From Sphingobacterium chungjuense (lineage in GTDB: Bacteria > Bacteroidota > Bacteroidia > Sphingobacteriales > Sphingobacteriaceae), in the NCBI RefSeq assembly GCF_011316935.1, contig NZ_WLYS01000007.1, positions 105,175 to 169,174 of the forward strand: 64,000 nt of DNA, given 5' to 3'. The notes beneath the pieces were generated by a model, which was given only the letters and a program-made list of their open reading frames with translations, made no database searches and was not told where the DNA came from. This document shows, piece after piece, positions 59,780 through 64,000 of the stretch (the stretch's first letter is position 1; the number at the start of each line of letters is the position of its first letter). The translations under genes and the position numbers were made by a program.

Positions 59780-62203
59780 TTATTTAGTAAAGTTGTTTAG
59801 CATATAGTTGAGCTTCAGATAGTAGCCGCGGCCAGGTTTCTGCACGCCAAAGTTGTCGTAGACCTCTCCATTAGTGATATTCTTGACATCTAGGCTGACG
59901 ATAAGCTTTCCAGTCGGAGTGCGGTAACTCGCGCCCAAATCATGATAAAATTGTGTTGGCGTCCGAAACCAATCTTCTGAATCAAACCATACGGTGGTAA
60001 ATGGTGCTACATAACCCGTATTGTAGAACAAATTGACGGTCGACTTTTTCTGGATCAGGTTGTCAAGCCTATATTGAACACTCCCATTCACCATAAAGTA
60101 AGGCTCATTAGGTAACTGGCGGTTGAAGAAACGATTTGGATTTCCATTTTCGTCAAACTCCGTTTTCATCAAAGTGTTGAATCGCGACAAATTCACTAAT
60201 AAGTTGAGTTTATTAGCATACACATAAGTCACCTCCGCCTCAAATCCTCGCGATTGCGTGCGGCCAATATTGATGAATCTTGTAGTTTGGATATTAGCAT
60301 CGCTTTCTCGACCTACGATTACAGAATCTACCGCTTCTGCCGCAATCTTATCATAACCATTGCGCCAAAATGCACTCGCATATAAAGACAGTCTATTCTT
60401 TTCATCAGATAAGGCTTCGTAACGGAATCCTGCATTGTAATTGACATTACGCTCTGGCTTTAACTCTAGATTCTCGACAATATTCGTTTCTGGACTACCA
60501 AAAATTTGTTCGTCGCGAGGTGAGATAAAGCTGTTCTCCATAGAAGCGATCACGTATAATTTCGGGATCACATTATAGGATGCTGTAAGACCATATCCGG
60601 GATTTCTATTGGTAAGCGTGGTAGTGGTACCAGCATTATCGTAATGATTTTGGTTGATGGTGTACTTCGCCAATACATTTGTTTTTAATTTATTATTCAG
60701 CGTTTGTGCTTCGTAGTTGAATCCAAAAATATTGGTCGTCGTATTTCGTTGATTCTGCGAATTCATTGGAGCGGACGGATTCAGCAAATCCTCATCTTGA
60801 CGTCGTGTAGAGTTCAGATTATGATTTACGGAGAGACGATGTCCTTGCGCAACCATATACGAAAGATTGGTGCGTGAGTTGATAATATCACGATCAATAT
60901 TGGTAATGACTGCAGCTCCCTGTTGGCCTCGGCCAACTGGTCGTACCAAAGGAATAGTCACTCCATTACGTATAATCGTCATCGGATTACCATCCCAATT
61001 ATACATTGTTCTGGCCGTATCTTGCAAATAGGTGCTTCTTTTGCTGTAGACTGCATTTACGTTTAAGGCTAAGCCATCCAACAAGAAATTACTTTTAATA
61101 TAATTTAAGCTAAATACATGTGCTTGGTATTCGTTGAATCTCCCTACATATGGTTGTGCCATAGTAATTCCGTGTGGAATATCCTGATAGGTATCGGAGA
61201 TGTTATATCCTACGAAAAATTGATCCGCCCATTTCACATCGGTGAAGCCAAATTCAAAACGTCCAGAAATCGATTTGTAGGTGTTATTGAACCTCTTGAA
61301 TCGATTATAACGTGTAAGACGTTGCTGCGCGTCGGTCATCATGGCAAATTTGCCCCACATCTCGTAGCTGTTGTCTGTATAGATATAAGCTCCAGAGAGC
61401 CGAGTAGTAAAACCCGATTTTTGATTCCGATATAGAGCGGCTACGTCAGATTGAAATGTATTGAATGACCCGTAAGATACTGCTGCCGTAATGTTATTAG
61501 CAGATGCATCTTTACGCATAATAACATTAATAGCACCCCCAACGTAATCGCCGGTAAGATGCGATGGCAATACACCTTTGTATACCTCGATACGCTCAAT
61601 CATGGCAGGTGGTATATTATTTAGGTTGAATGATTGACCAAATGTCGAAATAGGTGTACCATCCAAAAAGATACCCACCGCACTTCCTGACATCCCATTA
61701 AGGTTATATTCGATTTGAGACCCGATACCGCCGTTTTGACGTACTCTGACACCAACTGCACGGTCAAGCAATTCGTTGGTCGTTAGGTTTCTTAAGGAAG
61801 CTTCTTTGGTTTCGATAACCGCTACCGCAAAACCACTTGTTTCCATATCTTTTTTTACAGTCTTGCGTTCCACCGCTACTTCTTCAATACTGGTCTCTGC
61901 TTTGCCCGTTACGATCATGTTTACAACCTTCGATGGTCTATCAATTTTTACTTCTTGGCGATGTGTGTTGATGTCTATCGCGGTAACGACTAAATAAATG
62001 CGACCATATGGAACGTTTTTAATTTCGTACCTACCTTGCTGATCTGTTACAGCTCCCAATTGGGTACCTTCGACACTGATGGTGATGTGACTGGCAGCTT
62101 GACCATTCTTTTGGGTAAGTCGCCCTGTTAGAGAACTGAATTCTTGAGCTTTGACGCTAAAAAGCGCACACATTGAAATAATTGTAAAAAAGTACTTTAG
62201 CAT
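59780..62203 (-). CDS. TonB-dependent siderophore-type receptor
   Basis: This 807-residue outer-membrane receptor has a signal peptide (ending VKAQ near residue 20), a carboxypeptidase-like regulatory domain (about 23-105), a plug (about 115-235, with LRNLTTNELLDRAVGVRVRQ and ERIEVYKGVLPSHLTGDYVGGAINVIMRK) and a barrel ending in the aromatic-rich VQKPGRGYYLKLNYML. The frame extends to 62230, but that region lies in a Fur box, so the ATG at 62203 is chosen. It probably imports a ferric siderophore or heme; the ligand is not identifiable. Confidence 0.92.
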   Translation of the reverse strand: MLKYFFTIISMCALFSVKAQEFSSLTGRLTQKNGQAASHITISVEGTQLGAVTDQQGRYEIKNVPYGRIYLVVTAIDINTHRQEVKIDRPSKVVNMIVTGKAETSIEEVAVERKTVKKDMETSGFAVAVIETKEASLRNLTTNELLDRAVGVRVRQNGGIGSQIEYNLNGMSGSAVGIFLDGTPISTFGQSFNLNNIPPAMIERIEVYKGVLPSHLTGDYVGGAINVIMRKDASANNITAAVSYGSFNTFQSDVAALYRNQKSGFTTRLSGAYIYTDNSYEMWGKFAMMTDAQQRLTRYNRFKRFNNTYKSISGRFEFGFTDVKWADQFFVGYNISDTYQDIPHGITMAQPYVGRFNEYQAHVFSLNYIKSNFLLDGLALNVNAVYSKRSTYLQDTARTMYNWDGNPMTIIRNGVTIPLVRPVGRGQQGAAVITNIDRDIINSRTNLSYMVAQGHRLSVNHNLNSTRRQDEDLLNPSAPMNSQNQRNTTTNIFGFNYEAQTLNNKLKTNVLAKYTINQNHYDNAGTTTTLTNRNPGYGLTASYNVIPKLYVIASMENSFISPRDEQIFGSPETNIVENLELKPERNVNYNAGFRYEALSDEKNRLSLYASAFWRNGYDKIAAEAVDSVIVGRESDANIQTTRFINIGRTQSRGFEAEVTYVYANKLNLLVNLSRFNTLMKTEFDENGNPNRFFNRQLPNEPYFMVNGSVQYRLDNLIQKKSTVNLFYNTGYVAPFTTVWFDSEDWFRTPTQFYHDLGASYRTPTGKLIVSLDVKNITNGEVYDNFGVQKPGRGYYLKLNYMLNNFTK

Positions 62204-62220
62204 ATTAAAAATAACTTCAT

Positions 62221-62260
62221 ATTTAGACAAAGTCTAAATAAACTTGGCGAGACAAAAATA
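62221..62260 (-). promoter_or_regulatory. Fur box and -7 element of the TonB receptor gene
   Basis: Read leftward, TATTTTTG (62253-62260, perfect TAnnTTTG) is followed by the perfect palindrome ATTTAGAC-AAA-GTCTAAAT (62221-62239). The palindrome resembles known Bacteroidota Fur boxes and would block transcription when iron is plentiful. Confidence 0.7.
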
Positions 62261-62749
62261 CATTTTAGAAGGACTTAATTTCGACGCTAAACGAAATTTA
62301 GATGACGGGAATGGAAATTTAAAAAATTCGTAATCAGATACAAATCAACTCATTAAAAAAACGTATAATATTTTACTTTTTAGGAAACAAGACACTCTCC
62401 AATTAATTAATTGTGTCCTAAAGTGCGACAGGTATATATATGAATCACTATTAACCAAAATAGTTGGAGTTTCGCTCGAATAGAGACGGTGCTATTGCAG
62501 AGACTAATCCAGTATGCCTTGATACGTAAGCAATTTCTCAAATACCAGAAAACACTATAATATAGATAGTGCGTGAAATTCTACAAAAACATCTTCACAC
62601 GTTCAAAAAATGCCAGATATTGATTTCACGTAATTTGGCGTAATACTATAACAAGACTTTGCTATATTTGCAAAATATTTAGACAAAGTCTAAATTAATA
62701 TTAGCGATTTAGATATACAGGTGTTCATGTTAGAAATAAATGTACGGTG
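62240..62749. other. Divergent regulatory region of the iron locus
   Basis: A 510-base gap without a gene, unusually long for this window. Apart from the two Fur boxes and -7 elements at its ends, it contains a weak CACTAT-N7-ATAGTG repeat (62553-62571). Nothing else is recognisable. It may hold AraC-regulator binding sites. Confidence 0.5.
62663..62695 (+). promoter_or_regulatory. Fur box and -7 element of the AraC-family gene
   Basis: TATATTTG (62663-62670, perfect TAnnTTTG) is followed by ATTTAGAC-AAA-GTCTAAAT (62677-62695), identical over 19 bases to the box at 62221-62239 and covering the predicted start. Confidence 0.7.
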
Positions 62750-63556
62750 ATGCGAAATGTGCAAATGCATTCTAATGCTAAAGTATTCTTACATCTAGGC
62801 CAAGCTTGGAAACAATCAACCGATTCTTTCATTCAGTTGGGCAGACCTGCACTTCTTATCATTACTTGCCCGAAAAATGCGGATAGCTACTTTTACATTC
62901 TAAACGGACAGAAATACCAGATTGAATCAGGACATACCGAATCCCGGTATTTAGAAAGCCATGCTTGTTTGGAGATTTTGGATGATAATCAAGCCTTAGC
63001 TCTTATTCTGATTGTGTGCGTCGATGCTGCAACAGCATTAGGACTGACCCAGATGATGCCTTCAGTACCCACGGATAGACTTACCAGTACAACTACTATT
63101 CCTACTCAGTATATCATCAATAATTTTTTTGGTACGATTCGTTCACCTAAAGTGATGCATCGATTACTATTTAATGCGCAGATCTTTGAGATCCTATATC
63201 ATCAAGTAAATGATCAGAATCGAGAAGAGAATCATCACCTCTCAAGCCATTATGACAAAGTCAAAATGGCTAAAACTATCATTCATGAAGATCTAAGTAA
63301 AAAAATTACCATTCCCGAATTAGCAAAAATTGTAGGGACAAATGAGCAATACTTAAAAAAGTATTTTAAGATCCATTACGGAAAAACCATTGCTGGCTAT
63401 ACAACGGAAGTAAAAATGGAATATGCAAGAACTTTGTTGACTGGGGGCAAGCATTTGATCGTAGATGTCTCCAGAATGACGGGATACAAACACGCTACTC
63501 ATTTTACGACGACCTTCAAGAAATTCTACGGTTTTAAGCCGATCCAACTCAAATAG
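62750..63556 (+). CDS. AraC-family transcriptional regulator of the iron locus
   Basis: This 268-residue protein has an N-terminal ligand domain without clear similarity and a C-terminal AraC DNA-binding domain (about residues 170-268) with both helix-turn-helix motifs (ITIPELAKIVGTNEQYLKKYFKIHYGKT and IVDVSRMTGYKHATHFTTTFKKFYGFKP). It resembles the PchR/YbtA group, which senses a ferric siderophore and activates its receptor gene. It is divergent from the TonB receptor, and both carry the same Fur box. A 7-codon frame (62727-62750) ends on the regulator's ATG in a TGATG overlap. Confidence 0.9.
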   Translation: MRNVQMHSNAKVFLHLGQAWKQSTDSFIQLGRPALLIITCPKNADSYFYILNGQKYQIESGHTESRYLESHACLEILDDNQALALILIVCVDAATALGLTQMMPSVPTDRLTSTTTIPTQYIINNFFGTIRSPKVMHRLLFNAQIFEILYHQVNDQNREENHHLSSHYDKVKMAKTIIHEDLSKKITIPELAKIVGTNEQYLKKYFKIHYGKTIAGYTTEVKMEYARTLLTGGKHLIVDVSRMTGYKHATHFTTTFKKFYGFKPIQLK

Positions 63557-63614
63557 TATTGGGGTTATATTGGTTTTCTGATACTTCCCCTGCCAAATAG
63601 TTCAAAATCAGCTG

Positions 63615-63680
63615 GGTCATTGGTTGGTCATTACTTCACGGCTGCTTCACCATTACTTGGCCTTTGATTCACCTTTAGTG
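63615..63680. repeat. Six degenerate 11-bp tandem repeats
   Basis: Six consecutive 11-mers follow the pattern [GC][GA][CT]C[AT]TTACTT, for example GGTCATTACTT, CACCATTACTT and GGCCTTTGATT. They lie in the gap between the AraC-family gene and the rRNA terminator. The function is unknown. The 11-base period is not a codon multiple, so they are probably non-coding. Confidence 0.6.
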
Positions 63681-63836
63681 TATTGAGAATCCACCTTATT
63701 CGGGTATTGCTACCTACAAAGGTTATACTACAGGTAATAGCTTGGTAAAGCTATACAGGCGCTATCCAGAATACAGCGCGCAGCTAGATGTACTTACTAA
63801 AGCGGAAGGCCTTTGCGCGATAAAAAAGTATATAAC

Positions 63837-63872
63837 ACAAAAAAGCCCTTGCAATTTTGTTGCAAGGGCTTT
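63837..63872 (-). terminator. Terminator of the rRNA operon
   Basis: A perfect 13-bp stem (63842-63854 with 63860-63872), a 5-nt loop and a leftward T-run, directly after the 5S rRNA. Confidence 0.9.
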
Positions 63873-63883
63873 AGTATAAAATT

Positions 63884-63992
63884 AGGCACCGACCTACTCT
63901 CCCACCTGTTACGGCAATACCATCGGCTCTGGCGGGCTTAACTACTCTGTTCGGAATGGGAAGAGGTGGACACCGCCGATATAGGCACCTGA
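63884..63992 (-). rRNA. rrf: 5S ribosomal RNA
   Basis: The complement begins TCAGGTGCCTATATCGGCGG, contains the conserved CCCATTCCGAACAGAG loop region and GTTAAGCCCGCCAG, and ends GGGAGAGTAGGTCGGTGCCT. The two ends pair to form helix I with two G-U pairs. The length of about 109 nt and the sequence match Bacteroidota 5S rRNA. The ends are approximate. The 16S and 23S genes would lie beyond the right edge of the window, with this gene last in a leftward operon. Confidence 0.95.
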
Positions 63993-64000
63993 ATATCTTG

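Noticed and set aside
63679..63879. A 66-codon open frame on the + strand (containing SLVKLYRRYPEYSAQLDVLTK) between the 11-bp repeats and the 5S rRNA.
   Set aside because: It has no start codon, begins right after a stop in the repeat array and runs through the rRNA terminator. It may be a gene remnant, but I cannot recognise a family.

Overview
The window looks like chromosomal DNA from a member of the Bacteroidota, most likely Sphingobacteriaceae (Sphingobacterium-like). The evidence is: many promoters of the Bacteroidota type (TTG, about 19-20 nt, TAnnTTTG); TonB-dependent receptors with an N-terminal carboxypeptidase-like domain; lineage-typical families (DUF2911, DUF4374, DUF5683, LptE, GH92); the gene order parA-parB-DUF5683-dapB-lepB; and a Bacteroidota-type 5S rRNA at the right end. 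It is gene-dense. I see no integrated phage, transposase, CRISPR array or tRNA.

Layout. 1-3.5 kb: the start of an ABC-F ATPase (cut by the window edge), then a creD locus with its own winged-helix regulator and two matching operator-like palindromes. 3.6-10 kb: a leftward beta-oxidation operon (MarR regulator, FadN-type hydratase/dehydrogenase, a small S23-type four-helix-bundle gene, thiolase, acyl-CoA dehydrogenase). 10-20 kb: a 2OG-Fe(II) oxygenase, YjbR protein, thioredoxin-like protein, dnaK, a His-rich lipoprotein behind a double operator, an Omp85-like barrel, an AI-2E exporter, pterin dehydratase, heme oxygenase, a tiny membrane protein and a secreted endonuclease/phosphatase paired with a GH92 mannosidase. 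22.5-28.6 kb: ribH, a TPR protein, a FlaA1/CapD-type sugar-nucleotide dehydratase, an alanine dehydrogenase family protein, a TlpA-like thioredoxin. 27.6-31.5 kb: a xylose cassette (LacI-type repressor, xylB, xylA). 31.6-36.3 kb: miaB, a sigma-54 activator, lptE, an unknown TPR protein and secG in one leftward operon. 36.4-45 kb: DUF2911 protein, cdaA, pdxJ, then lepB, dapB, DUF5683, parB, parA. 44-49.5 kb: flavin reductase, LpxH-like phosphatase, exonuclease, and a probable metal-uptake cluster (His-rich secreted protein, TonB receptor with CxxC in the plug, thioredoxin). 49.6-58.3 kb: rlmD, small conserved proteins, an OmpA-family lipoprotein, typA, a GDSL hydrolase, kbl, DUF2147 and a holin-family membrane protein. 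58.3-63.6 kb: a Fur-box-controlled iron locus (DUF4374 lipoprotein, TonB receptor, divergent AraC regulator). The right end holds six 11-bp degenerate repeats, an rRNA terminator and the 5S rRNA gene.

The most interesting pattern is a set of four -24/-12 (sigma-54-type) promoter sequences with identical geometry. They lie in front of dnaK, a 38-residue membrane protein, the glycine-zipper OmpA lipoprotein and the holin-family membrane protein. The same window encodes a sigma-54 enhancer-binding protein lacking a receiver domain, inside the lptE/secG operon. Together they suggest a sigma-54 envelope-stress regulon, which is an inference from sequence only. Several other palindromes (creD, His-rich lipoprotein, MarR, Fur, LacI, and a TGACA-N3-TGTCA pair) give a fairly detailed regulatory map.
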